From Litomosoides sigmodontis (Eukaryota > Nematoda > Chromadorea > Rhabditida > Onchocercidae), in the NCBI GenBank assembly GCA_963070105.1, contig OY718806.1, positions 9,732,690 to 9,796,689 on the forward strand: DNA of 64,000 nt, in the 5' to 3' direction. Shown here in pieces: positions 12,865 through 34,700 of the stretch; the stretch's first letter is position 1; each line of letters starts with the position of its first letter. Both the position numbers and the translations under genes were made by a program. The notes beneath the pieces were generated by a model. That model ran no database searches. It saw only the letters and a list, made by a program, of their open reading frames with translations, and had not been told where the DNA came from.

Positions 12865-13477
12865 TACCTTTTTTCTCTATTTCATAAATTAAAAAATTTG
12901 TGTAAAATACGAAAATACGAATTTGTTAATAGTATTAATAAGCGAAGTCATGATAAACTATCATACTTTATGAAATTAATGTGTGTTTTCCTCCGGAAAG
13001 GTGTGCAAATTAATCAAATAATTAATTTGCATTGAGAAAGTTATATGTGAACTGGCTAATTAATATTAATTAAAAATAAATTTTTTCTATTTGGCTAATA
13101 GTGAATAATAATTTTTGATGTTGTCGTGTTGTTGTTCAGTGCATGAATGCGTGATTGATTTCCTTTTTCCAATTGATACTATGAAAACCGTAAATAAAAG
13201 AATTATATTTACGTGTAAATGAAAGAATGAATGTAAAATTTACGAAGCATATTCCACAATATATGCAGACAGAGAGGAAGAGGGAAATTACGCTTGAATT
13301 TCACGCAGAAATTTCACGTAGAAACGAGCGAAAAATCGAAACGTATTGTATTTTGTAAAAATATCAAATAGCGAATTATAAAAATTCACAAAGGCAATAA
13401 CGAACCAAAGCACAGAACGCGTACAATGGAATGAGTTGCACAACGCAACGGCAAAACGTGAATGAATACATCGACGT
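12865..13477. other. 3'UTR and upstream region between ENPP and SLC37
   Basis: AT-rich sequence with possible polyadenylation signals near 13075 (AAAATAAA) and 13190 (AAATAAAAG). From about 13230 to 13477 the composition becomes less AT-rich (ACGAAGC, GAACGCG, CAACGGC), which fits a promoter/5'UTR of the transporter. No additional gene was seen. Confidence 0.45.
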
Positions 13478-16400
13478 GTGGATGACTGTGTGACGGTGAG
13501 CGGAGGCTATTTTGGCCAGTGGCCATCTGCTATGGATGTGCACCGGTGTCCAATTGGCATCATGTCTCGCATTATACGTTTTTTAATTGGTGACGAAATT
13601 TGGACATCCTCACACATCGTTGTTTTTTCATTCACATTTATAAGGTGCGTGGTTTGGTTGAATTCAGATGATAAAATTAGCATAATTTATTTCAACTAAT
13701 TAAAGTCTAGTTAAAGACATACGAACTGATATTTAATACATAGCAATCATGCTGTAGTAATGATTGCTGTAGTGATAAAATGAAATAAGTTAATCTAATT
13801 AAAATTACATTTTCCCCTTCATCTCACCACATATTTCCTTTTGTCGATGTATCTATGCTGATGATATGGCACTTACCTTTCAGTTATGCATTAGTGCACG
13901 CGTCACGCAAAACGTTAAGCACTGTAAAACAGTCTCTTATCATTGAATGGACTGATAACAGCACCCATGAGCAACCATTATTTCCTGATAAGCACACAGC
14001 AGAGGGATTCTTAGCATTCCTCGATGGAGCATTTCTTGGCGCATATGCTCTGGTGCGTATTTCTTTTCTATTTCGGATTTGAAGGGACGATAATTTTCCG
14101 AAATGTTTGAGAAGTTAGCACTGTTATTTGCAGGGTCTTTATGCAGGCGGTACATTGGGAGATCGTTATAATCCGACAAAAGTACTTGCTCTTGGCATGT
14201 GGACATCATCTACTACCGTAAGCTTACTATATGTAAAATTTCTTTTGACTTAATGTGTCAGTGATAATGAATCATTAACCGAATCTATCTAAAATAGTAG
14301 ATACGAAATAAACATTTGACTTGATATTTAAGAAAGGGAAAATGGTTTTACAAATCAACGGCACTCAAAATACTTTACATAAAAAGAGAAATGTGATATT
14401 GAGATGCTTTATTTTACTGGTTCAATGTAGCTACACTTGACGCAGCATTAAATTCCACTTGCATATGAAGTATTAGGTCAGTAACCTAAATGATCAGCTG
14501 CATAATCTTGATTAATTTTTCAACATATGAACAGTTATTTTTGAAGGTATTTTTGTTCGGAATGCTCAAATGGTTAACATTTCGTTCGCCATTATATTAC
14601 GCTGCAACATGGATTGCGTGTGGTTTATTTCAGTCGGTTGCTTGGCCTACTGAAGTATGTTTTTCATATTTGCTTGGAAAATTCGTTTCATTTACAACTT
14701 GTTTTCAAAATAGCTGCTTGTTTAAATGCCTTGATCTCAAATGAAATCTTTTGAATTAAGTTAATCTCATTTGGTTATTTTTTCCATTCTCTGCTTTCGT
14801 GAAGATGGCCTTATTAATAAGTTAACGGAACTAGAGACAACCCTTGTATTTCCTGTGCACTGAAATATGGTATTGATCATAGATCTCAATTATGGGTAAT
14901 TGGTTTGGGCATAATAGTCGTGGTGCTGTTATGGGACTGTGGTCAGCATGCGCTTCAGTTGGAAATATAATAGGCACACTGGTTTCGTCTCATACAGTAC
15001 AGCTAGGATACGAAGTAAGTCATTGAATATTGAAGTAGAAACGTTTTTTCGAAAAATTTTCTTTATCGCTTACTATCAGTCATTCTCCTGTGTGGAGTGT
15101 AACTGTACCCCGGTCCTTTATTTACAGTCTATTTAACAGTTAGTCCTTTATAAGCTATAGTTAATTAATGAGCCATGACTGCATCTTAACATTAATAGAT
15201 TCATACCAATTTCAGTATTCATTTGCTGCAAATGCCTGTTCGCTTTTTTGTGGAGGATTTTTCATCTATTATTTTTTGCCATCGCGAATTAGTCACGGTA
15301 TTTTTCAGAATTATTTGTGGATTTGTTGGTTATTGAATTAGATTTGATTACACATGCATACTAATACCTTCCATTACTTTTCCCTGTACGATTTGTTCGA
15401 AGCTCATTACTGTTCTGATTAAAAGATACAAATTTTCTAGGAAAAGACTGCCCAATCATTCAGTGTAGTGCATCTTCTGATTATGTAATGACGGGTACTG
15501 TCAAACACCAACTTCTCGAAAAAGACAACGATGTAAACCGTTTAATTATTCTAATCTACCTCCCATTTAGCATATAGTGGGTAGCAGAGGTAGACTTTAC
15601 TTGAATTAATGTTAAGTTGTGTGTTTTATATAGAGCACGACGCTGTAGTTTCTGTGGCGGATGGCTTGGAACGACCAAGGGCAATCAGTTTTTGGAAAGC
15701 TTGGTGTCTTCCAGGTGTCGCTGCTGTGCGTTTTGTTGTTATTTTTCTCTCAACAAATAAGCCAGTAAAACCTTTGAATATCCATTAATAATCATATTGG
15801 TCATATATTTCAGTATTCTTTGGCATATGCATGCCTCAAGATGGTTAATTATTCATTTTTCTTCTGGTTACCATTCTATCTTCATTCTCATTTTGGATGG
15901 AAGGAATCCGTTGCTGATGAACTATCCACGTGGTACGATATAGGCGGTATTGTTGCTGCAATTGTTGCTGGAATTGCTTCTGTGAGTTACCGAACTTCTA
16001 TTTCTGTCCGTAAAGGACATCGGTTAAATTATATTTAAAAAGATGGGTGTGAATTTGTTCCTGAACAATTCATGTTTTTTATTTTAGGATCATTTCTCAT
16101 CACGCACCCCAGTTTTGACATGCATGCTAATTCTCTCAATGGGATCCTTGTTTGCTTATGCTAGTAAGTCCTAATTATTTAAATTTTATATTATAGTTGA
16201 GAACTCCATTTCTTGGGTGGAAAGGTTGGTGATATATGCCTTATGTTTTATTTCATGCATTTCCGTACACTTCGACAGTTATATATCTGCGCCGCGAATA
16301 AGTACAAGAGATATAGGAAAAGAAGGCATAGACATGTTAAATTTAGCTTGGTGAAAGTAATAGGATAAATGAAGATTAGGTGTTGCTTTAAAATATATAA

Positions 16401-17198
16401 AAATCTGAAAAAATCTGATAAAGATACTGGTGATGTCTTGGCAGCTTAGTCATTTAATGGGCGGAATTATCATATTTTTTAGATTCACCAGGTAGTGTAT
16501 CGGTCAATTCTTTCATGATGGCATTAACCGGGTTTTTCATCGGTGGACCAGCTAATCTAATATCGTCTGCAGTTTCTGCTGATCTTGGTCAGTTTTTTTT
16601 GTTTCATAAGATTTTTTAATGTGCATCCGTAGAGATGAACTTCACTTCTGCGAATGTCAAACACATTTAGTAAAAGACGATGGTATTCCAGGGAAGGCTG
16701 AACAAATCAGAGGATCATCGGAGGCACTGAGTACAGTTACAGGTATCATTGATGGGACTGGCAGTGTTGGTGCAGGAATTGGTCAGCTTCTTATTCCAGA
16801 AATTGAAGCTATGTTCGATTGGACAGCTGTCTTCTATGGTTTTATTGTTATGGTACTGAATATTTTGCTTACATAATTTATACTTAAAGTTTGAACAGAA
16901 TTTTTGGATTAAAAATTTGGGACAATATTATGTGACAGTAATGATATTTCCACCAACTTGGGTGTATTTGGGAAAAATTTTTATTGTAGTTTTTAAATTG
17001 CAGATGCTATGTACAGTTCTGTGTTTGGCACCACTTTTGTGGAAAGACATAGTCAGCAGACGAAATTTGCGATATGTACATCTGCATTCTGAGGACAGTA
17101 ATGAATCGTTAAGATCGTATTTCGATAGTGCTGTGGATCAAACTATGGACACTTCACAGTTAGCAGTAAGAGCCAGGCATCGAAATTCACCAAATTAG
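13478..17198 (+). CDS. SLC37-type sugar-phosphate transporter (major facilitator superfamily)
   Basis: Thirteen exons join in phase: 13478-13644, 13884-14052, 14134-14217, 14547-14654, 14883-15014, 15216-15297, 15441-15532, 15636-15725, 15814-15981, 16088-16163, 16483-16587, 16692-16852, 17004-17198. This gives 542 residues from the first ATG, or 514 from the ATG at 13562. SLC37 hallmarks run in order: SYALVHASRKTL, the MFS signature LGDRYNPTKVLALG, MGNWFGHNSRGAVMGLWSAC, ACLKMVNYSFFFWLPFYL, WYDIGGI, GFFIGGPANLISSAVSADLG and SSEALSTVTGIIDGTGS. The pattern is closest, by memory, to SLC37A3/A1. Family knowledge: these 12-helix carriers exchange phosphate for phosphorylated sugars or glycerol-3-phosphate in the ER or other endomembranes. 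The loop between the two six-helix halves (exons 15441-15532 and 15636-15725) is short and variable. The acceptor at 15635 (GAG) is chosen because it alone keeps the frame open. The hydrophilic C-terminal tail is rich in Ser and Asp. Confidence 0.9.
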
Positions 17199-18145
17199 TG
17201 CAGTCTGCCTGAATTCCATTGATCATTTGCACTCCTTTCTTTCCAAATTAAGGAATGTCAGATGTAGAATTTTTGGTTAGCGGTTCTGCCCTTGTTAATA
17301 GTGCCATCATGAATTGGTTGTTGATAAATGTAAATATTTAACAATGTGGAGTGATACTGATGGTTCGAATTTCGTTTGTACTTCAAATAACATATCTTTT
17401 TATTTATGAGTAACTAAATTGAATGTTTCCATTGCTGTGTACCAAGTGTTTATTTCGGGCTAATTGTGGGTGAAATTTATAATGGAAGTATGGTTAATTA
17501 TCATTTCTGCTGGACGAATTTCTGGTTATTTCTTTTACCGCGTTTTCTCGTATCGTTCGGTAATGAACGTTTATTTGGCTGAAAATTTTTTTCAATAGAA
17601 CTAACGTTTTTCGTGCAACCATGAGCGACAAAACCTTACGTAATTGATAATGCGTTTGACTTACTTTACTGAAAGCAGGAATGAAGCGGAAATTTGATAA
17701 TATCTAAAACACTTTTAGATATTTGTTGGATTTCTGAACTGGTATATGCATTGCGGAATGCAAACTGCATTGTATCAGATAGTTAATAGAGCAATACAAT
17801 AAAAAAAGAAAGGGCCACTTCATGTTATACAAAGAGTGGAATAAAATTGAATATTTGAAATAAAGCAATCGGGTGTATGTCTGTGAAAGTAATGAAATAA
17901 AGGAAGGCATCATTATTTTGATTGCATCTATTATAGCAACAGGCCGCACATCTTTTTTGCATAAATAGAATACAATAAAGTGTATTCACATATCTTTTCA
18001 TAATTAAATTAAAAAAAATAGTTCATTGACTACGGGTGAGTTTGTGAGCTGACTAATTGGCTAGTAGATTTGCTGTTGTTATTATCGTCTTATATTTTAA
18101 GAAACACGAAGATTTCCAGGTCTAAAGGCATCATATCGCAACTGA
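17199..18145. other. Convergent 3' region between SLC37 and the 5-phosphatase copy
   Basis: Probable 3'UTRs of two convergently oriented genes. AATAAA-like signals on the plus strand occur near 17862 and 17898. No further coding sequence or repeat was recognised. Confidence 0.5.
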
Positions 18146-25534
<7,389 letters not shown>

Positions 25535-26787
25535 TCTCAATTACTTCTGTTTTCTGCCTTCAAAAATACTTGCTGCGTGAAAATGAAACCGATAGTGGTG
25601 ATGATGATAACGTGATTATCACCTGAAGGGAGAAATGGTTGAAAGTGTTTGAAAATGAAGTGTTTGACACGAATGTTTTCTCGTTACGAAACATTGAAAA
25701 GTATGTCAAAAAATAAAATGAATGAATTTAGGAAGATGATGATAGTGTTGCTTGTGAATGATGACGAATTGAAAAGATTGAAATGAATGTGATGGGAGTA
25801 ACAATGGACTAATTGATTGGAAAAAGTGAGGGGGAGGGGAGAAAGGACGATGGAATGGTAGGAGAAAGTGAAAGAGGTAATTTCAGTAAACTTTTTAATT
25901 CAAATGAAACTGTTGAGAAATTAGTGGAATGGAATGAGAAGAATGGTGAAATGATTGAATGAATAGATAATGTGTGTATGAACGTAACAATGTTCATGTT
26001 AATAAAACTAAATGATTATTGTTCGGCTGGCAGATAAACTGAATTAATGGTAGGATGATGATATCCTGCAATTAAGACTCATCATCATTCACTTAGCATG
26101 ACCTGAATTGATTAAATTAATTTTTTAATACAGTTTAATTTATGAAAATTTCAATTAATTACTACATAAATTACGAAATAACTAAGTCTTGAACAGAGAA
26201 GCATTGTTGTATGCGCAAAAGAGTGTAGAGAGGAGAGGAAGGATGAAGAAAGGTGATGAGGAAGAGAAATAAATTAATCGAATAATGTAACATTTCAATT
26301 TTTGCTAAAAATAACCGAAATAAATCGGAATGATTTTAACAAGCAACAAATTGATTGATTAACATAACGCAACTTACCTGAATGATAACAGTAATCAATT
26401 AACCTTACATTACTGAACTGAGTGAACCACTAGTAATGACTGAAACAATTGAGCCGATGAATTAATGAACGTTGTATAGCAGTTGTTGATGATATCTTTA
26501 AAGCACTGAGAGATTTACTATTTCGAAAATGATGATAGGAAGTGGAGGACGGAGGAGAGCGGATGGAGGAAATGGAGAATGTAAACGAATGGATAATAAA
26601 AACGGTTGAAATCGATTGAAATGATTAGCTATTCCCAGTTCAAATGAATTCCTATTTGCTGTATTGTATTGCTTGTGCTCGTCAATCAATTAGTTAACAA
26701 AAAAAAAGAAAGAAGGAAGAAAGCAAAATTCAACAGTTTACATTTTCAAATAATTTTTCTATTCTTTTCACATAATCGAAGTACACG

Positions 26788-26823
<36 letters not shown>

Positions 26824-27901
26824 TATTATGGAAATATTTTTAATATTCCAAGAGGAGATCGTAAAAAAAAAGTAATAAATAAATATTTATGTTTCTGCTT
26901 CCATCTCTCTTTTTTTTAAAAAAGATAGAATTAATCAAAATTTCAAAAATATTAAAATTTATTTCTGCTCCCTTAAACATCTATTGTAGTGCTATGGAAG
27001 AATTTTGAAATTATTATAATTGAAATGGAAAAAACAATGTCATCCATCCATATATGTATATAAGATAACAAAAGCTGAGATTTTCTTATTGCAATTGCAA
27101 AAAAAAAGAAAGAAAGAAAGATGAAAAATGAAAGTGATTTTAAGTTAGCAAATATTAGCATTTGAGAGATGGAAGGAAATTTTTCATTAAAAGCTGTGTT
27201 TTCTCATTGTGTGTAATGTAAGACAAAATTACTTGAAAAAAAAAATGCCGAACAGGTTTAGCTAAAATATCGAAAAAAAAAAACATTTATATTTTTGGAT
27301 TATGCAACAAAGAGATGAGTGAGTGGATGGCAAGAAGAAGAAAAAAGACAGCGATATTTATAAAAATGAAGAAAGTTTTTTTCTTTCACTTTCAAAAAAT
27401 ATAAATAATTCATTCTATTAGTAAGTGTCGGTAACTTCTTTGCAACCGAAACATTTTTTTCTTTTAGGAATTTTTCTTCCGACGAAAGAGTAAATAAGTA
27501 AACAAATAAATAAAATATTCCAATTCATTGAAATTACTGAGTGTCTAATTCATAAATGAATCAGAGAAGAATAAATATCATTATAATTTGAAGAATTTTG
27601 CAAATTCATTGAAGTTTTACAGTTTTTTCAGACATTAATATCACCTTTTTTTTAAATGTATGATACGTCTTACTTACGTGCTCTAGTTGTTACTGCGTGA
27701 CGGATATGTGGAATACTTATGTGTATTTTAAGACGTAAAAAATGAAATAAAGAATTGCCGCGGTATTGCCTTCAAGAACACCGATGAGATGTTTTAACAA
27801 CAAAGTTTTTGAATTGAAGACAGCAGGAAAGATTACAGGACAATTTATACAAAAATGGCATAGAAAAATGAGCGTAAGGATTAAAAAGAGCGGCATGAAG
27901 G

Positions 27902-27943
<42 letters not shown>

Positions 27944-28241
27944 AAGACAGGTGATGAAAGCAAGAGAGTAGTGAAGCGGAAAATAAAGGATCGAAGGATA
28001 TGTGCAACAATAAATAGGATAGAAATTGTAATTTTAAAACAAAAAATTGCAAAATTAAAGAAATAAAATAAAATTTCAAGTTGGAAAAATTAGTGGTTAA
28101 GCAAGAGTGATGAAAAATCAATTTATCATCAAAGAACAACAAAAAAAAAGATTTATGAAAGCATTTGAAATTAAAAACGTTTCCAGTGATAAATGAGAAA
28201 AGTTCGAATGAAGAGGTGAAAAGAATAAAAAGTTAAGAGAA

Positions 28242-28279
<38 letters not shown>

Positions 28280-31200
28280 TCTAATTTCTTTTTTATATTG
28301 GGAGGCACGAAAAGAAAAGTTTGAAATGGATGAAAGAAAAAAAGAAATGCAGACAAAAAAAAAGGAGGAATAGAAAGAAAAATTCATTGGGAGGTAAAAA
28401 GGACAGCAAATCATACCTTTGGCAGCACCTGCCATTACCATTTCAATCCGCTTGAAAATAAATTGGCTCTATACTCTTCCAATCATCAATTTCTACAAAA
28501 CAACATTTCAATTCCCTAAATTTCAATTCATCACATAACCTGTCTCATCCATTTTTCCCACTTTTCCTTCCCTGTGCGATCATCCTCTTTTCTCTCCCTC
28601 TCTGCCCTCCTTCCTTGCCTCTCTTCCTCTCTCACACTTCCCCACTATTTTGAAATGAGAGAGAAGAAAACGAAATTGAAATGATCAAATTCATCAATGC
28701 AAAATAAAACGATATGTGACAGGGACAAAATTAGTACACTTCTATTGGAAATGAAGTTTAGCAAGAATATAACTCATTCGTTATATTCAAATATTAAGTA
28801 ACTGAAAACATCAATTAATTTTCCTATCAGTTCAACTATTCATGATAAATACGCAACGATCTCATCGTTTTTTTTTATCATTTTTTTCCTCGAATAAAAA
28901 GCTACCATTATTAAGATCATAACAGTCGTAATGAAAATTCGATTAACAACGATATTAATTCAATAAGAAACATTACCGTCCAAATTGATTATAAATTAAA
29001 AGGAAATAATATATAATATCGTATGATTAAAAGGAAATATTTCAAAATATGGAATCCAATATGTAATTAATTTATTGGTGAGGGATTTTTTCCATATTTC
29101 AAGCGAAGCAATAATTGACATGCAACTTTATGCACTTCGGTATATCACTGTTTTTGATTTGATATTAATTTCAAATTGAAGCTTTACTAGTGGCAAATAA
29201 ATGTAGGGGAAAATTCGTGCTATCATGCAAAAATAAGTATTTAAAATGGCGAAAAATACAAGAAAATAGAAAAAAAAGGACAGAGAAAATGTCATTGTGC
29301 AGTAATTTAATTGCTTTTTCGAATTATCGTTTTTAGGTTATTTCGAAAGGGTTTTTTTTCCTCTTCTTTATGTCTACAGTAAGTACATCGTCGAGCTCAA
29401 AAAAAAAATGAAAGAGCAACATCATAGAGAAGTAGGAAATGCAACTAATGCTAAACCGTTTTCATTTAGGCACGATAAAGTTCAATGTTAAACTATTTCA
29501 AATTTTGGCAGATGATCGATAGAATTTCTTCAGTGTAATGTATTCACTATGATAACGAAAGAAGAGAAAGAAACTTTCAAAAATTTCATTAATTGTAATT
29601 TAAATAAAATGAAAAAAATTGGAAAAAATAAATTTCCTCGAGATGTTAAAAACGGCTTTCTGAAAAAAATTATTTAATTTTTTGCTCCTATCTCTCGCAC
29701 ACCCATCCTCCTTTCTCTTATGCTTAGAAATCATGAAGTAAATTTTGGGTCAAATTTGCAAAAATCAATTAACTTCACCTACAGTGCAAAATTAGCAACA
29801 CTACGGTAGTATTCCTAATGTAACCAGTTTTTTTTTTGCGACTTACTCCATCCTTCCAGTTTGCTTTAAACTGAGGAATTACAAGAAGAAATAAATGACA
29901 AAAAAAAAATCCAAAAGATATATTCATATACCATCTCTGATCCAATTATCTTCAAGTGAAAATAGTAAAAATAGTGCAGAAATAAGATGTAAACGTACAA
30001 GACCGAAAGGAAAGAAAATAAAACTTATGGGAAATCATTTTGCTAAATTATCTAAATTGTTAATCTATTCAATTATTTGATTAAAAACATTAATTATTTA
30101 CGAATTGACGTATTGAAATGATAATATTTGATATCACCGAATTAGTTGCATATTTTTACTATTACATTCACCTCTTGTCTTCTTTTTTTCTTTTCTTTCT
30201 CACTTCCCATACTTTTCCATCACTTTCCTTCCTTTTTTTTTCTTTTTTTTTCTCAAAAAAAAATTTCTCTGTAATATCAGCAATCATCATCGTCACTCAC
30301 ATATTGAAAACATCTTTATTTATTCAACTACCACTAACCAAGCTACCAGTTTTTTTTTTGTCCTTTATTTGCACTTCGTACTTTCCTTCTTCTACTTTGA
30401 TTCATACTTTTAACTTAACTTAACCTCACCTTTGTATTTAGCAGCATTATTCAAATATTTCTCTATCATTTTAATAATTTATATATGATGTGTGTGTGTG
30501 TACACATAATTAAATAAAATTAGTTATATTTGAATCATATTTTAAAGCTAAATACGATTCGAGCAAAAAACCAATCATTCACACAACCAATCCTCCAATG
30601 AAATTAAATGTTCTTAAATTTAAGCTAATAAATTACATCGTTAAGGAATTTCTAATATAAAGTACTTGAAAATTTCAATTCATATATTATGTAAACATGT
30701 CATCAAAAGTGAAATGAATGGGACAATTTTTTTCTTTTACATGAGACTGAGAAAGTATATGAATTAAATTCATTTGTCATGGATGATAAAAACGGATTGA
30801 TTGCAATGTACCACGGAGTTTTAAGCAATCTTACACAAATAATATCAACATTGACAAATTATTTGCTGCCACATTTTCATTTCAGAAGAGGGAAAAAATT
30901 GGAAAAGAATTTCAAAAATTTTAATTCCCAACTTCACACTATTCATGACTAAATACTGCCACATGCCTATCATCTAATACAGTTTTGAATTTTTCATCCA
31001 ATTCAATTCTATATTTGCAAATAATTTTTATCGTAGAATTGAAAATTCTTAGCCAAATTCATACTTAACAAAATTATACACTTACAGTAATAATTTCGTA
31101 AGTCCATTCCCGTATTCCCAAAGAAATATAGTAACCCATACAAAAATCATACTAATAGTTTTCACCGGTATATTTTATTAGATTTTGATCGATAGAAAAT

Positions 31201-31701
31201 GAGAAAAGAGCAACCCTGATAAAACATGCAACATTGGTATGTACATTCGAAATCATGGTCATTTGCTAAGCGATAAATATGTTGTACGGTACCTCACCTA
31301 TCCCAAGTATCATAAAGTTTTACCCGTTTTGATGGTAACAAAGAAGTTACACCGTTACAAAACACATACTGTATCGTACCAGAAATCTGAAAAGAACTTT
31401 TAACGTCTTATGCTTTACCATTTTTGATCTAATGGATGATTTGGATGAATAAAAATGAATAAAGCAAAAAATTAGCATTCTCAAAGTAAAAATTCCACAG
31501 TGAATTTAGCCTATCATACAAATATGCGCTAATTTATATGGGTACATTAACGTTTATGGGGAAAAAAATTAAATAGCAATGGAGCAGCAAAGGTAATTTG
31601 AAAGAGCAGAAAAATTTACATTTCTGTAAAACTTCAAAAAATAATGCCAAAATAAAGGTTGACAAGTCCGTGTAGAATTTTTGAAAAAAAAATTTCACCA
31701 A
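25535..31701. other. Gene-poor, repeat-rich interval
   Basis: About 6.2 kb between the 5-phosphatase copy and the METTL13-like gene. It holds a CA tract at 26788-26820, GA tracts at 27901-27940 and 28245-28275, many A- and T-runs and several short open frames with low-complexity translations. The only splice-like coding hint is a possible first exon at 28417-28441 (minus; MVMAGAAK, donor GTATGA), whose partners I could not find. A basic 61-codon frame at 29895-30080 (plus) is unsupported. Confidence 0.45.
28417..28441 (-). CDS. Possible orphan first exon
   Basis: ATG followed by eight codons reading MVMAGAAK, ending in phase 1 at a good GTATGA donor, in sequence that is less AT-rich than its surroundings. 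It cannot be joined in frame to the first exon of the 5-phosphatase copy (25475-25534), because upstream of that ATG the frame is closed. No other partner was recognised, so this is only a hint of an unannotated minus-strand gene or alternative promoter. Confidence 0.2.
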
Positions 31702-34700
31702 TCATCCATCACATAATAGCTTGATGATGAAAGAGCACTTAGCACAAATCTCATCCGTATCTACACAAGTCCAATTGTTATTGGTTGAGTTCACAACGAT
31801 GTTGGCAAGACCTTCGTATCTCGCCTCTTCCAGATGTAAATGCTGGATCGACTGCACCAAATTGTAGATGAATAAATCACTTAAATTTCAATATTACAAC
31901 TCCTCTGTGCACACAGTTTAAGAACTCTATATCGTACCAGTACCGGAAAGACATTTACTGGAATTAGTTTTTCGCTTAAAAATAGAAACTCTTTTCCCAA
32001 TGGGAAAAAACGAATTTCCATCGCAATGTGCAGCTTATTTCCTTCGTCTATACAAATTTGCGTAACACAGAGGCGTTGCACCTTTTTTAAAAAATGAATG
32101 TTTCTAGTTTTTATATGTAACTCCTTCGCAAGATTTTCTAAAATGCGATAAACATCACTTGGATAATAAGGTAGGGGAGGGAAGCAACAGCTCAAGAATC
32201 AGTTCTTTTATTTCGTATGAGTTGCACAAATCGCCGAATTTCAAATCAAAAAATTATGTTAGCGTTGGTCCCAAGTAAGCGAAGGATAGTGTTGAGAAAA
32301 GAGATCAAAAGTAAACGATAATTTCTGGAATTAATAAGTGATTAAAATAAGTAAACGTTAGCGTAGCAAGTTCGGTTAATCATCCAGATAACTATCTTAA
32401 CCAGGTATCACTGTAGGATCAATAAAAAATACACTCAGATGAATTCATTAATAGCTTACATGAGATGCATTTAACATGCATATAGACTGGTCCAATCTTC
32501 GTGAGAATTTGTTTAAAAAGATGTATAAAATGAAAATGAGAAAAGCGAATACGGATACAACAAAAGAATAAATACGAAAAAAACCTATATCACAAAGTTA
32601 TAAATTTTTCCTTCCTGCGTTTCTCTCAAAATAAAAAAACCAGAAACTACATCAGTTTTCAACTTTATCCAGTTTCCAATCAGCTTACAATTTCCTGGAG
32701 GAATATAAGGCAACAAAAAAACAAAAACTCCTCACTTAAAGCGTTAGTAACAAATCAAAAACATTCAAAGCACATTTCACATCCGTTTTGCAAACATCAG
32801 TTGGCTGACTTATGAAAGTATTTCAGCAACGAAAGATTTGTGTATACATTTCGCAGTGTGCCTTTATCTCTTTTGTAATTTTCGCAGCATTTCTGAGACT
32901 CATGTAAACTCTTCCGTATTTTTGGACAAAGCAAAACCTGTAACATTGATAGATAAACGCTTTAACTAAATTTTTTAATATTATTTCATTGAAATAATAT
33001 ACCTGGCATTATAAGTGTGAAAGAGAAACAATATGGCATCGTTATTCAATCATCTCAAAACTTAAAATATACCAAATTTTGAGATAATTAAATGATCATG
33101 GACAAAACTCCACGACTTCCCAACGTTATCTTCATGTAAAATTTTCTCGAACATTCATCCCAATCTAATGAACACACACCTGATTTATGTCCTCTTCGAT
33201 ACAGAGGGTATAATAGTGAGAAAACACCGATAAAACACGATCTTTAATTTGCATAGCAACATCGTCGTCTCGAGTTACCAGATTTAGAGCTAGCACTCCT
33301 AGAAATACACCGAATTAATAGGAAACCACAGTTTTTTGTATGCCGTGGAACAATTATACTTTTATCCATCTGTTCTATCACCTGTTTGCTGGCTGTATAT
33401 AGAGATTTTATTTCAATGTCCATATAAGAATAATGTCCACATAAGAATGGAACTAATACTTTGTGTATCTAAATCGGAATATAGATGTTAACCCTAGTTT
33501 TGATATTAATGTTAATATCAAAACATATAAGGGTAAAACAAATGAGTATAAGAGATGTGATATGTTTCTATCAAGCACGACCACCTTTATTTAATTCAAT
33601 ATTCTGCTTTTTGATTTACCGTATTTGCCACTCTAGTCTAATACTCTGCTTATTTTTACGCTGTTTGCATTCTTTTCACTAGCGTTATAAGAAAAAAGAT
33701 TAATATTGCGCATAATATTTTAAGAACACCGAATTTTTTCTTACTGAATATTTGTAAATGAACTTCATTTGGAACGTAAGAACACTAATAAAATGTGCTC
33801 TGAGCATCCGTAATTAAAGTCAAAAAGTGGCTGAAATGTACCGCTAATTTAATTCAAGTAAAATTCGAACACAAATTGAACAATAACTACGATACACATA
33901 CAGTTTCTTCAAACCTCTGAAATAATATAGTGATATGCATTACCTCTTTTACCAAGTGCATCATACATCGTCTTTAGTGCTTTTTCTGTTACGAAGGACG
34001 GTAATGGACAACTCAGTCCATCTTGTTGAGTGCTTCCAGCTACATCAATGAATATGGCATCAAATAGAAGTGATTTATCTGAAATGATGATGTGTTAAAA
34101 TTTCATGAAAATATAAGCAAGATTCCACAATTAAGGCTACTGTATAAAATTCTCACACCTTTTAAATATGAAACTATTTAATTCAAACTGATGTAACTAC
34201 CTACCTTTTTTTTGAACCAGTTCTTCAACATATGTAAGAGCATCTTTGATCACAACGGTCAAGCGCGAGTCGCTTTTGAAAGAAAACCACTCTTTTGCAA
34301 TTTCTTCTACCTTCGGATCTAATTCTACAACTACGACAGACATCTGAAATAACAAACACAAAAACTTATAGTTAAGTATGTGAGATTCACCAATCCAAAT
34401 CCAGACACAACTTCAAATTTATTCTGTATTTGGACTTACTGATGGAAACTTCAAGCGAAGAAATGAAGGTAGAACTCCACCACCTAACCCAAGAACGAGC
34501 AATCTGAAATTATAGTATTAATACTGCGGATTCATTTCATGCAATAAATGGTAAAGTATTTGCAAGCTATAGAAAGTATAGCTTGAAGGAAACGTACCGT
34601 TTGGCTGCACGGTTCAATTTTTCATGAGGATTTAGCATGAAAGGTAATGCTGTCAGCATCGCTTCGTGATATTCCGAGGTTAATGAATGTAAATTCACAA

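Noticed and set aside
27717..28441. Minus-strand frames rich in Leu-Ser
   Set aside because: They run through GA/CT microsatellites and are low-complexity. Only the short MVMAGAAK segment at the end is kept as a weak hint.
29895..30080. 61-codon basic plus-strand frame
   Set aside because: Lys-rich, in A-rich sequence, with no homology recognised and no neighbours to support it.
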